NCBI GenBank assembly: GCA_039822005.1
Contig: JBCBMZ010000009.1
Location: 62,001 to 126,000 of the forward strand
Length of the DNA: 64,000 nucleotides
Source: JBCBDX01 sp039822005
Lineage (GTDB): Bacteria; Pseudomonadota; Alphaproteobacteria; Rhizobiales; Rhizobiaceae
Direction: 5' to 3'
A program made the position numbers and the translations under genes. The notes under the pieces are model-generated. The model searched no databases and had not been told where the DNA came from. It worked only from the letters and a program-made list of their open reading frames with translations. Positions 1 to 8,215 of the stretch are shown here, piece by piece; position 1 is the stretch's first letter; each line of letters begins with the position of its first letter.

Positions 1-1127
1 CCCAGCCTTGCCACATGTTTTTGATCATAGGTTCCCGGCGATATTACATAGTCGGGCTCGCGATGAAACTCCTGACGGATGGCGGCTTCGACCGCCTTGA
101 CCACCGGCGCATGGCGCTCGGTCATGGTGGGCAACACTTCCATGATCTCACGTAGCGTATAGTCAAATTTTGCCCGCTCTGCATTGAGACCATCAAGAAT
201 GCCGATGATTTCGTTCTTCACGTCATCAATGCTCTCTTCCTGCACGAAACGTCGGTCAAGCGTGAGCTTGCAACTGTCCGGTACATTTGGCGACGGCAAA
301 CCGGTGTACTCATCAGTCTGACCGCCATGGATGGCGTTGAAATTCAAAGTTGAGCGGCGAGCGCCTTCTGGCACGACCGGCGTGCTCGTTGTTCGTTTAT
401 CGAGCGCGGGGAACAATTGATCCTCGAATGCGTTGATGACAGCGCCCATATGCCGGATCGCGCAATCGCCAAGAAAGGGCATGGAGCCGTGTGCAATATG
501 GCCATGTGTTTCGATCTCTGCCCACCAGACCCCGCGGTGCCCGAGACAAATACGGTCTTTGTTCAGCGGTTCCGGTATGATCACATGATCGACGCGCGGT
601 TTTGAAAAGAAGCCTATTTTTGCAAGGTAGGCAACGCCGCCGAAACCACCTGATTCCTCGTCCACCGTACCGGAGATCTCAATTGCCCCCGGATAGTGCG
701 GAAAGACCTCGACAAACGCTTCTGCTGCAATGATCGAGGTCGCCAGTCCTCCCTTCATATCGCATGCGCCGCGACCATATATCCGGCCGTTGGAAACGAC
801 ACCTTCAAAAGGTGGACATGTCCAACCATGGCCGGCTTCGACAACGTCTATGTGGGAGTTGAAATGGATTGTCGGGCCGGGTCGACTGCCTTCGCGCCGC
901 CCGACGATGTTAACGCGTGGATATTTGTCCGTATGTCCCGGCTCACCTTCAGCTACCAGGAAGCGTGTTTCAAAGCCAGAGCGGGTCAGTCGGCGGGCCA
1001 AATATTCGGCGCAAGGTTTGTATGCGTCGCCCGGTGGGTTAACGGTCGGGAAGCGGATCAGGTCCACAGTCAAAGCAACCAGTTCGTCGGTGCGTTCCGC
1101 GATCGCTGCTCTCAGTTCATCGATCAT
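1..1127 (-). CDS. M20 family metallopeptidase, ArgE/DapE-like (partial)
   Basis: This is the N-terminal 375 codons of a zinc-dependent deacylase of the acetylornithine deacetylase/succinyl-diaminopimelate desuccinylase family. The gene is open at the left edge, so the C-terminus is not seen. Visible metal-site motifs are the early NSHID stretch, GRGACDMKGG, the catalytic-glutamate motif DEESGG, and a later IPEP. The start ATG at 1127 gives MIDELRAAIAERTDELVAL, a normal family beginning. Such enzymes hydrolyse N-acyl amino acids and related amides in the cytoplasm. The exact substrate cannot be told from the sequence, and the neighbours (an L,D-transpeptidase on the other strand) do not narrow it. 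It should not be assigned argE or dapE without phylogeny. Confidence 0.88.
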   Translation of the reverse strand, partial: MIDELRAAIAERTDELVALTVDLIRFPTVNPPGDAYKPCAEYLARRLTRSGFETRFLVAEGEPGHTDKYPRVNIVGRREGSRPGPTIHFNSHIDVVEAGHGWTCPPFEGVVSNGRIYGRGACDMKGGLATSIIAAEAFVEVFPHYPGAIEISGTVDEESGGFGGVAYLAKIGFFSKPRVDHVIIPEPLNKDRICLGHRGVWWAEIETHGHIAHGSMPFLGDCAIRHMGAVINAFEDQLFPALDKRTTSTPVVPEGARRSTLNFNAIHGGQTDEYTGLPSPNVPDSCKLTLDRRFVQEESIDDVKNEIIGILDGLNAERAKFDYTLREIMEVLPTMTERHAPVVKAVEAAIRQEFHREPDYVISPGTYDQKHVARL

Positions 1128-1291
1128 GGTGGCTACTTTGCGCTCTTGAACCTGCGCGTGCAACGCGTGATTGCAGCAATTTTCATGCAAATGAAACGGT
1201 CATTGCGCTAAGTAATGGCGCTCTGGGCAAACTGCTTTGACCGGATCAGAACTTTTATGTAGTGTTTTGGTGTTGATCGGGGGATTTCGGG

Positions 1292-1720
1292 ATGAAACAA
1301 ATTTACGCAGCAATTGCGCTTTGCGTTGTGGTGCTTTTGGGTGCACCGGAACAAAGTTGGGCCGCGCGTCTGGTAGCGCATGTGGACATTTCTTCGCAGA
1401 CCATGACAGTCAGGAAAGACGGGCGCACCATTTATCGTTGGAAGGTGTCGACAGCACGCCCGGGGAAAATAACTCCGATCGGAACCTTCCGACCGCAGCG
1501 CATGCACCGCAAATGGCGATCAACGATCTACGGATCCAATATGCCCTATTCGATTTTCTTTCGCGGTCCTTACGCGATCCATGGCACGAGCGCCGTGTCA
1601 CGCCTTGGCCGTCCGGCATCTGCCGGTTGTGTGCGCCTGCATACGAGCAATGCCAAACGGCTTTTTGAGCTGACCCGTCAGGTCGGGCCGGGTAACATGC
1701 GGGTTCAGATAACCCGCTGA
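1292..1720 (+). CDS. L,D-transpeptidase (ErfK/YbiS/YcfS/YnhG family)
   Basis: This is a small secreted peptidoglycan enzyme of 142 residues. A hydrophobic signal peptide covers about residues 1-25 and ends near SWAARL. A compact YkuD catalytic domain follows, with the HGTSAVSRLGRPAS segment and the active-site cysteine in SAGCVRLH. In this family the cysteine attacks a tetrapeptide donor to make 3-3 cross-links or to attach outer-membrane proteins or lipids to peptidoglycan. No extra peptidoglycan-binding (LysM) domain is present, so this is a minimal form, common in Hyphomicrobiales as multiple paralogues. It is monocistronic and converges with the next gene. Confidence 0.9.
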   Translation: MKQIYAAIALCVVVLLGAPEQSWAARLVAHVDISSQTMTVRKDGRTIYRWKVSTARPGKITPIGTFRPQRMHRKWRSTIYGSNMPYSIFFRGPYAIHGTSAVSRLGRPASAGCVRLHTSNAKRLFELTRQVGPGNMRVQITR

Positions 1721-1752
1721 TCGTTTTAAAGCAGCGGTCGCCGGCTTTCTAT

Positions 1753-3123
1753 TCAGGCGGCCACTGTTTTGTATGAACGTGAGTCGGGGACGTAGAGGCG
1801 ATCATCATCGTTCAGAATTTTCCCGATCCGCATTTCCAAAAGTCGGGCGGGCTGATCGCCATGGTTTTCAAGTATATGAGCCATGCCGGGCGATATGTTG
1901 ACTTGATGTCCGGCAAACAGTTTGAAGACCTCGTTTTCAACGCGCACAGAGACGGCGCCGTTAAGAACGGTTAGTTTCTCTGTGCGTGTAAAATGACATT
2001 CGCGCTGCGTGGCGGTGTCAGCCGGCAGGTTCAAAAGCCATGCCTCTGTCTCGTCTCCGGATGTGAGCGAACTGTAGATTGGTGCGAAAATGGCCCGGTC
2101 CGGTTCCTGCATGATGTTGGTTGCCTGTGACGGGAAGCAAACATCGCGTTCATGGCCGGGGTTGAGCAGAAGTGTTTGTCCGTCGAAGTCGATGCGTTGA
2201 AAATTATCGTATCCGGCGGCCAGAACATTTTTGTTGGTTGCATCTGTCGCAGAAAATTCCAAAGCCAAGCGGTTTTCCCAACCTGATGCTGCCGACACAT
2301 TGGCCTCTTCAACGGGAAGGACCCGCAAATTCTCGATGTGTTTTTGAAAGATCCATTCAAGTTTCGTCTCTCCGACGAGAGAAAGAAAACTCGATTTTGG
2401 AATGATGACATCTGTGGTCAATTGTTTGGCCATTGCAATGGCATTCGCGCAAGCCTGAGTCACGAGAGGCGCAGTTTGCGAAACAAGGTCAAGCAGGCTT
2501 TGTGGGCGTGCCACAAGTGGGCCCATCAAGGACACCGCATTCTTGTTGGCCCAATCGCTACCGGTTCTCTGTTTGCCTTCGTGTTGCGTGTTTTCCACCG
2601 GCATCCAGTCAGCTCTGCCATTCATGCTGGCTGCGAAAAAAGTGCCAGACTTGCCCGGTGTGCAGTCTTCAAATCGTGTCGCCAAGGCACCAAACAATTT
2701 TCCATCTTCGTCATCAAACTTGGCCAGCCTGTTGACGGTATCTGCCAAGCGCTTTTCACTGGCGGCCAACAAATTGCCCGGCAAAACAACCAGCTCGGCT
2801 TTGTTGTCTTCATGTGCGGCCAGTGTGGCCGCAAATGTGGTCAAGGTTGCATAGGACGTCAGCGATTCCACAAGAACTATTTTGTATCGCGTGATATGGG
2901 CCTCTTGCAGCGCGCATTTTGCGTCCTGAAGCATGTTTTGGCTGGTAATGAGCGTCACGGGCGAATCCGGGTTTGTAGAACGGATTGCCCTTAGGAGTCG
3001 TTCCACCGGCGAGAGGCCGTCCGCGCCCCGCACGAATGAAAATGATCGCTTTGCCGATGAGACCGGCCAGAGCCGGACCAGAGGGTCGGCGGCAATCATG
3101 AAAAAGTGGCGTGCTTTGCGCAT
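1753..3123 (-). CDS. Degenerate mannose-1-phosphate guanylyltransferase/mannose-6-phosphate isomerase-like protein
   Basis: The layout is that of bifunctional type II ManC/AlgA enzymes: an N-terminal nucleotidyltransferase-like half (about 1-290) and a C-terminal cupin half (about 355-445). The first segment, FFMIAADPLVRLWPVSSAKR, keeps the RLWP of the family but has lost the glycine-rich GGxGTR nucleotide loop and the PKQF lysine region. The later VVLPGNL replaces the usual PxDH-type motif. The cupin keeps the spacing of the isomerase domain (RECHFTRTEKLTVLNG, then SPGMAHILENHG). I infer that guanylyltransferase activity is lost or much changed. The protein may be a regulatory or sugar-sensing relic. 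It is 456 residues, near the full family length, with no frameshift, so the frame is still under selection. Confidence 0.6.
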   Translation of the reverse strand: MRKARHFFMIAADPLVRLWPVSSAKRSFSFVRGADGLSPVERLLRAIRSTNPDSPVTLITSQNMLQDAKCALQEAHITRYKIVLVESLTSYATLTTFAATLAAHEDNKAELVVLPGNLLAASEKRLADTVNRLAKFDDEDGKLFGALATRFEDCTPGKSGTFFAASMNGRADWMPVENTQHEGKQRTGSDWANKNAVSLMGPLVARPQSLLDLVSQTAPLVTQACANAIAMAKQLTTDVIIPKSSFLSLVGETKLEWIFQKHIENLRVLPVEEANVSAASGWENRLALEFSATDATNKNVLAAGYDNFQRIDFDGQTLLLNPGHERDVCFPSQATNIMQEPDRAIFAPIYSSLTSGDETEAWLLNLPADTATQRECHFTRTEKLTVLNGAVSVRVENEVFKLFAGHQVNISPGMAHILENHGDQPARLLEMRIGKILNDDDRLYVPDSRSYKTVAA

Positions 3124-3192
3124 GTTTGGCCCCTTTGCACCGATGGTTCAATGCTCAAGGGGAAGTGTTATCGTGACCGCTATTAAAGCGGC

Positions 3193-4161
3193 TTAGTTCT
3201 CTTTCTCAACTTTTCGCTGCTTTCGGTTGCGTTTGTGCGGCAAGTTTACTTGCCATCTTCTATGCAGCCACATCCATTGTTCCGGGTATTCGCGAACCCA
3301 GCGTTCGACTGTGTCATTGAGTATTTGTACCGACTTGTCGACATCGATTTGGCCAACCTCGTCACGCGGCAGATCGATCGCTTCTTCCAGTTCAAGCCGG
3401 TAACGTCCACCCTCAAGCCGGATGCAGCGAGCTGGATAGACAGGGCAATTATATTGTCGGGCGAGTTTGGGTAAAAGTGGGTTGGTGTCGACTGGCCGAC
3501 CGAAAAAAAGGCTCCTGCGCCCGCGCCGGAATTTTTGGTCGACCAACACACCGACCGAGCCGCCATCGTCGAGTGCCCGTGCAAGGCCCCAGGCCGCCCC
3601 TGCCTTTGACGGCACCAACTGACCCATATTGGTTGTGCGGGCCTGCAATACCCGTTTGGCAATATAGGGATTGTTGGGGGGGCGAAATAGGGCGGTCACT
3701 TCAAGGCCAAAAGTCGCGGCGCAAACAGGCAACAATTCAAACGCGCCTGTATGGCCTGTAAAAAAGATACAAGGTTTCTTTTCGGCGTGGATCCGCCTGA
3801 AAATCGGCTCACCCTTGACCTCGATGCGCCCGACTTTGTCACTGTTGGGATCATAGTCAAATAGCTGATCCAGAAACACATATTCAGCGCCCATCGCGCC
3901 CATGTGGCCCCACATATCGCGTGCAATGGATTGCAATTCTGATTTGGGCTTGTCGGGATAGGCTTGTGTCAAATTGTCCAAAACCACCGCTTGGCGCGGC
4001 AATAGCGGGCCGATCGCGCGCGCCGTCGACCGCATCGCACCAATGGCGGCATCAGCTGGTAGGCGTTTCAATGCCGCCATGATGGAGAACGTAAGCGCCG
4101 CCTCCAACCGGTAGCGAAAATTACGCAATGATTTGAGCGCACGACCCCGCCAGAATTTCAT
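3193..4161 (-). CDS. lpxXL: Lipid A very-long-chain fatty acid acyltransferase LpxXL (HtrB/LpxL family)
   Basis: This is a 322-residue lysophospholipid-acyltransferase-type protein. The catalytic H-x4-E motif is visible in TGHTGAFELLP, and a hydrophobic N-terminal region would anchor it to the inner membrane. In rhizobia LpxXL moves 27-hydroxyoctacosanoate from AcpXL onto a lipid A precursor. The assignment to LpxXL rather than a housekeeping LpxL rests on position: it is the last gene of the acpXL-fabF2XL-fabF1XL-adh-lpxXL operon, 16 bp after the dehydrogenase. A basic tail ends the protein. It is followed by the degenerate ManC-like gene on the same strand, 69 bp away. Confidence 0.88.
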   Translation of the reverse strand: MKFWRGRALKSLRNFRYRLEAALTFSIMAALKRLPADAAIGAMRSTARAIGPLLPRQAVVLDNLTQAYPDKPKSELQSIARDMWGHMGAMGAEYVFLDQLFDYDPNSDKVGRIEVKGEPIFRRIHAEKKPCIFFTGHTGAFELLPVCAATFGLEVTALFRPPNNPYIAKRVLQARTTNMGQLVPSKAGAAWGLARALDDGGSVGVLVDQKFRRGRRSLFFGRPVDTNPLLPKLARQYNCPVYPARCIRLEGGRYRLELEEAIDLPRDEVGQIDVDKSVQILNDTVERWVREYPEQWMWLHRRWQVNLPHKRNRKQRKVEKEN

Positions 4162-4177
4162 TATGCCCCCCGGCAGG

Positions 4178-5206
4178 TCAGTCCAGCGTCAAAATGATTT
4201 TACCGAAGACGTCACGTGTCTCCATGCGGGCCAAGGCTTCGTCGATCCCGTCAAAGTTTACTTGCGTGTCGATCACAGGATGGACGATGCCGCGGGCCAT
4301 CTTTTCCATCGCGTCGGCCATATTGCGCATCGAACAACCAAAGGAACCGATCAGCCTCAATTGTTGTTGAAAGAGCATCATCAAGTTCGTTGAAGCGGAA
4401 ACGCCCGATGTGGAGCCACAGGTTACGAGGCGGCCACCGCGCTTTAGCGAAAACATTGAACCTGCCCAAGTGTCAGAGCCCACATGCTCAAAAACAACAT
4501 CAACGCCTTTTTTCTTGGTAATTTTGCGGATGACGCCCTCGAACCGATCTTCGCGATAGTTGATGACATGATCAGCGCCCAATGCTTTTGCCGGTTCGAC
4601 TTTGGCGTCCGAGCCCACTGTGGTGATGACGGTACAGCCCACTTTTTTGGCCAGCTGAATGGCCGCTGAGCCAATGCCGGAACCGCCCGCATGGATCAGG
4701 ATGGTTTCTCCGGGTTGCAATTGCGCGTTATCAAAAAGCATGTGCTCGCAGGTGCCGAACGTGACGGGCGCGAGCGCTGCACCGATGGCATCCACACCTA
4801 CAGGCGCGGGCACGCAGTTGCGGGCAGGCATGTTGACCAATTCGGCGGCAAATCCATCGAGGTGGAAACCGTGAACCCCCGACACATTTTCGCAGAGATT
4901 ATCGCGATCTTCCCGGCACGGTTTGCATGTGCCGCAGGTTCGAGCGCCAAAAACCGATACCAATTGTCCAGGCAACAAATTGGAGACACCTGGCCCCACT
5001 GCGTCGACCACACCCGATGCCTCCGCGCCGATGATCAGCGGCAGTTTTCGTTTAGCGAAAGCCATGCCGCGCCAACCCCAGACATCAATATGGTTCAACG
5101 CGACCGCATTGATGCGCAATTGCACTTCGCCCACTCCGGGTGGCGGGGGCATGTCCAGATCGACAATTTCAAGTTTCTTGTCGTCGATCAGCTGCAATGC
5201 GCGCAT
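4178..5206 (-). CDS. Zinc-type alcohol dehydrogenase of the VLCFA/lipid A cluster
   Basis: This is a medium-chain dehydrogenase/reductase of 342 residues. The N-terminal GroES-like part holds a structural-zinc cysteine cluster (CGTCKPCREDRDNLC), and the Rossmann part has a GGSGIGSAAIQLAKK loop. The start at 5206 (MRALQLIDDKK) has a GAGG Shine-Dalgarno just upstream. The longer frame reaching 5350 would overlap fabF1XL and is unlikely. The same gene occurs between fabF1XL and lpxXL in rhizobial very-long-chain fatty acid operons. Its step is not established here; a role in making or reducing the long acyl intermediate is an inference from the operon. Confidence 0.85.
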   Translation of the reverse strand: MRALQLIDDKKLEIVDLDMPPPPGVGEVQLRINAVALNHIDVWGWRGMAFAKRKLPLIIGAEASGVVDAVGPGVSNLLPGQLVSVFGARTCGTCKPCREDRDNLCENVSGVHGFHLDGFAAELVNMPARNCVPAPVGVDAIGAALAPVTFGTCEHMLFDNAQLQPGETILIHAGGSGIGSAAIQLAKKVGCTVITTVGSDAKVEPAKALGADHVINYREDRFEGVIRKITKKKGVDVVFEHVGSDTWAGSMFSLKRGGRLVTCGSTSGVSASTNLMMLFQQQLRLIGSFGCSMRNMADAMEKMARGIVHPVIDTQVNFDGIDEALARMETRDVFGKIILTLD

Positions 5207-5241
5207 GACGTCCTCGAGAATTTGGTTAGGTGGAGCAGCGC

Positions 5242-6525
5242 TTAGGCCGGTTCGCCAGCGATGACAAGGCAGGTATTTTGCCCGCCAAAGCCAAATGAGT
5301 TGGAAAGGACACGGTTGACCGCGGCTTCCCGCGCGCTGTTGGGCACACAATCCAAAACCAGATTGGGATCGGGCGTATCGTAATTGATGGTCGGTGGAAT
5401 GGTGTTGTGGCGAACAGTAAGCAGCGAAAACACCGCTTCAATGGCACCGGCGGCGGTGAGTGTGTGGCCGATCATGGACTTGTTTGATGAAATCGGCGTG
5501 CCGCCCAGATTTTCACCGAAAACAGCGGTTAGAGACAAGACTTCCATCTTGTCGTTTTCCGGTGTCGAAGTGCCATGGGCATTGATGTAATCGACGTTCC
5601 CAGGGGTGGTTCCGGCATCGTCTAGCGCTGCGCGAACGGCGGCAATGGCCGGTGAGCCATCGGGTGAAGAGCGTGTTCGGTGAAAGTGATCAGCCCGTTC
5701 GCCGCAACCTTCCAAAATGCCCAGGATTGTCGCGCCGCGTGCGGTCGCCGTCTCAAGTGTTTCCATCACGAAAGCGCCGCTTCCCTCCGCCATGACAAAA
5801 CCGTCGCGATCTTTGGAGAACGGCTTTGACGCTTTCTCGGGCACTTCATTCTGGGTCGATAGTGCCGACAGTAATGAGAAACGGATGAGCGCTTCTGCTG
5901 TGACCGAGCCATCTGTTCCCACGCTCAGGACACGATCTGCCTCGCCGCGGCGCAGCGCTTCTGCGCCCAATTGGATGGCTGTGGCACCAGATGCGCATGC
6001 AGTAGATAGCGTGATGGGCAATCCACGCGCGCCGACACGTTCCTTCAACCTCGTCGCCACAGTGCTGAACTGGGTCTCGGGAAAAATGTTGGGATAGTTC
6101 TTTGCCCGGGCAGCGGCCAGCATGCGTTGGATGCCAGCTTCGCCCAAGCCGGCGGTTTGGCCATCATTGTCCAATTCAAAACGGCGGCGCCATTCCAACT
6201 CGACCGGCGGTGCTGCCAAAAACAGGGGGCCGCCAAAATCATTTTCCGCAATGCCTGACATGGCCAAAGCTTCAATGGCGGCTGCTTCCGCCAAGGCGTA
6301 AGTCAACGCCGATGAACCTTTTTCGGCGTCCGGTAAGAAGTCTACCGTGCCAGCAATCGCGGTGCGCAAGTGATCGGTCGGAAAGCGCGTAATGGCGTGG
6401 ATTCCGGATTGGCCTGCCGTGAGTGCCGCCCAATTGTCGCTCAATCCCTGAGCCAGCGGGGTGACAACACCGGCGCCGGTAATGGCAATGATGGGGCGCC
6501 CCAAATGGTCTGTGTAAATGCTCAT
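5242..6525 (-). CDS. fabF1XL: Beta-ketoacyl-ACP synthase, catalytic subunit of the VLCFA cluster (FabF1XL-like)
   Basis: This is a condensing enzyme of the KAS I/II family, 427 residues. All three catalytic residues are visible: the nucleophile cysteine in STACASGATAIQ, the first histidine in NAHGTSTPEND, and the second in SNKSMIGHTLTAAGA. It elongates acyl chains on the special acyl carrier protein AcpXL to C26-C30. Its ATG overlaps the stop of the preceding synthase-like gene by four bases (ATGA), which points to translational coupling and possibly to a heterodimer with it. The name follows the rhizobial cluster order; the numbering F1/F2 is by position. Confidence 0.87.
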   Translation of the reverse strand: MSIYTDHLGRPIIAITGAGVVTPLAQGLSDNWAALTAGQSGIHAITRFPTDHLRTAIAGTVDFLPDAEKGSSALTYALAEAAAIEALAMSGIAENDFGGPLFLAAPPVELEWRRRFELDNDGQTAGLGEAGIQRMLAAARAKNYPNIFPETQFSTVATRLKERVGARGLPITLSTACASGATAIQLGAEALRRGEADRVLSVGTDGSVTAEALIRFSLLSALSTQNEVPEKASKPFSKDRDGFVMAEGSGAFVMETLETATARGATILGILEGCGERADHFHRTRSSPDGSPAIAAVRAALDDAGTTPGNVDYINAHGTSTPENDKMEVLSLTAVFGENLGGTPISSNKSMIGHTLTAAGAIEAVFSLLTVRHNTIPPTINYDTPDPNLVLDCVPNSAREAAVNRVLSNSFGFGGQNTCLVIAGEPA

Positions 6526-7721
6526 TTATCACCTGCGACAGCTGATACGACCGCCATGCCCTCGGCATCGGTCAAGCCGACGACCATCACGCCTACGCGT
6601 TGCGGTGCGCCTTTGGGCGCAGCCGTTTCGTGCCGGCTGTCGAGCGGCGGGATCGTCTCACCTTTGCTGCATGCCAGTGCCGCAAACGAAAGCGCCAAAG
6701 GAAACTGTGCTTCACGCATGTGTCCTGTCATGCTGGTGACACCGCGGATGGCCAGCCCTGCAAGGTTACTTTCGATGAAAGACTGTTCCTGCGCGAGACG
6801 CTTTTTTCCGCCGGTCGGTGCGCTGACAATCAGATCTGAGCTGCTAAGCGAAGTATGCGCGTTCAATGATGAAAGGCGTTCGGCTGTTTTTTCATCATCG
6901 ACAATGCCGTGATCAGCGGCGATTGCGTCTAGCCGTGCATAGATTTTCGCCCCGCGTGCTCTGGCGTGCTCGGCCTCTTCCAGCACCAGAAACGCGCCAC
7001 CCGATCCGCAAATGACGCCGCCCCCTTGTGAGTTCTGGCGTCCCCAGACGGGTGTCCAGCCATTATGTGTCAGGTCGCCGCGCAATTCATATCCCAAAAG
7101 CGTGTCGAGATTTTCCGTGTTGTAGGATGCTCCAACCAGCATATGCGTTGATTGTCCGGACCGAATGCGTGCCGATCCGGTGAGAACAGCAGACATTCCC
7201 GCTCCCTCTTCGCCCATGAAGGTACGAGACGAGCCGGTGACCTTATGAACAATCGAGATATTGCCGGCCAAAAGGTTCGATAGCTGTGCAAGGAAGAGTG
7301 TCGGTCGCAACTCGGTTGTTAAAACCTCATTGAGCAACACGTCCACATCGTCACGCTCACGTGCCTGCATCAAAATCATGGTATCGACATCGCCGTCGCG
7401 CTCACCACCGGCTGCCGCCACGATCATGTCCATTGATGCTGTCAGCTCGGCATTGTCCTTGATTCCGGCGTCATCAAGCGCAAGGCCCGCGCAGTAGGTG
7501 CCGATACGCTGCCAGGTCTCCATCTGGCGCTGGTCACCGCGCTTTGGGATTTGCTTCGACCAGTCGATCTCCGGCAATGGATGCACGACGCTTGGCGCAA
7601 AGCTCTCGCCGTCAAAGACCGGGGCGCTTCCGTTCGTCAATGCCGCCCAATTCTCCTCGGCGCCGACGCCCATGGAGGAAACGAGGCCGATACCGGTGAT
7701 AACGACATCATGCGTGGCCAT
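6522..7721 (-). CDS. fabF2XL: Beta-ketoacyl synthase-like protein lacking the active-site cysteine (FabF2XL-like, chain-length-factor type)
   Basis: This is a thiolase-fold KAS homologue beginning MATHDVVITGIGLVSSMG. Where active synthases have the nucleophilic cysteine, this protein reads KVTGSSRTFMGEEGAG, with no cysteine. The HGTST histidine segment is replaced by SAPTGGKKR. Only the last histidine motif is recognisable (TSMTGHMREA). It therefore resembles chain-length factors that pair with an active KAS. The start at 7721 matches family N-termini; a TTG at 7742 overlapping the acpXL stop (TTGA) is the alternative. It is coupled to the catalytic partner downstream by an ATGA overlap. Pairing with FabF1XL to set chain length is an inference. 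Confidence 0.8.
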   Translation of the reverse strand: MATHDVVITGIGLVSSMGVGAEENWAALTNGSAPVFDGESFAPSVVHPLPEIDWSKQIPKRGDQRQMETWQRIGTYCAGLALDDAGIKDNAELTASMDMIVAAAGGERDGDVDTMILMQARERDDVDVLLNEVLTTELRPTLFLAQLSNLLAGNISIVHKVTGSSRTFMGEEGAGMSAVLTGSARIRSGQSTHMLVGASYNTENLDTLLGYELRGDLTHNGWTPVWGRQNSQGGGVICGSGGAFLVLEEAEHARARGAKIYARLDAIAADHGIVDDEKTAERLSSLNAHTSLSSSDLIVSAPTGGKKRLAQEQSFIESNLAGLAIRGVTSMTGHMREAQFPLALSFAALACSKGETIPPLDSRHETAAPKGAPQRVGVMVVGLTDAEGMAVVSAVAGDK

Positions 7722-7738
7722 GTGGCTGCGGATCCGCG

Positions 7739-8023
7739 TCAAGCCTTGGCTGCACGAAGATCATCAATCTTCGCGCAGAGATTTTTGAGAACGAAATATT
7801 CTTCGGTTGGCGCTTTGCCGTCATTGACGTCCTGCGTCCACTGTTCGAGCGGAATCTTGATGCCGAACTCTTTGTCGATGGCAAAAACGATATCCAGGAA
7901 ATCAAGGCTATCGATGCCCAGATCGTCAATCGTATGGCTTTCCAGGGTGATCGTCTCGCGATCAATTTCGCTTGTTTCTGCAATGATATCGGCGACTTTG
8001 TCGAACGTATCGGACACAGGCAT
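7739..8023 (-). CDS. acpXL: Acyl carrier protein AcpXL
   Basis: This 94-residue acyl carrier protein has the phosphopantetheine serine in DDLGIDSLDFLDIVFAID. The sequence and length (longer than housekeeping AcpP) match the rhizobial AcpXL, which carries the 27-hydroxyoctacosanoyl chain for lipid A. It is the first gene of the operon. The usual next gene, a FabZ-type dehydratase, is absent: the stop of acpXL is directly followed by the cysteine-less synthase gene. The promoter must lie in the 190-bp region shared with the divergent succinate-semialdehyde dehydrogenase gene. Confidence 0.95.
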   Translation of the reverse strand: MPVSDTFDKVADIIAETSEIDRETITLESHTIDDLGIDSLDFLDIVFAIDKEFGIKIPLEQWTQDVNDGKAPTEEYFVLKNLCAKIDDLRAAKA

Positions 8024-8172
8024 TCCTTTTCACTGTTCTTTTATAGGCGCACGCCCAAAACTCTTTTGCGGGGTCTCTAGACCTTTTGAAGGCCCAAAGA
8101 AAGGGGCCTTTCGCCGCTTTCCCAAGCCGATGTTTTAAACTCGGCAAACTGGCCAAGCGGGTTGACCTGCCT

Positions 8173-8193
8173 ACCTGTTTCAGCCGAACAGGT
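8173..8193. promoter_or_regulatory. Perfect 7-bp inverted repeat upstream of the aldehyde dehydrogenase gene
   Basis: ACCTGTT and AACAGGT face each other across a 7-base spacer, ending about 22 bases before the ATG of the dehydrogenase. The position between divergent genes and close to the ribosome binding site suggests an operator. No regulator can be named. A second, weaker hairpin (AAGGCCC/GGGCCTT, 8089-8110) lies in the same spacer. Confidence 0.3.
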
Positions 8194-8215
8194 TTCAAAG
8201 GGAGAATTCGTGAAA

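Noticed and set aside
696..1211. 171-codon plus-strand frame over the M20 peptidase
   Set aside because: Antisense to a frame with complete metal-binding motifs; no start context and no protein signature.
5207..5350. N-terminal extension of the alcohol dehydrogenase
   Set aside because: The extra 48 residues overlap the fabF1XL coding end and do not resemble the family; the ATG at 5206 has a good ribosome binding site.
8089..8110. AAGGCCC/GGGCCTT hairpin as a terminator
   Set aside because: It lies between divergent genes with no T-run, so there is no transcript end for it to serve.
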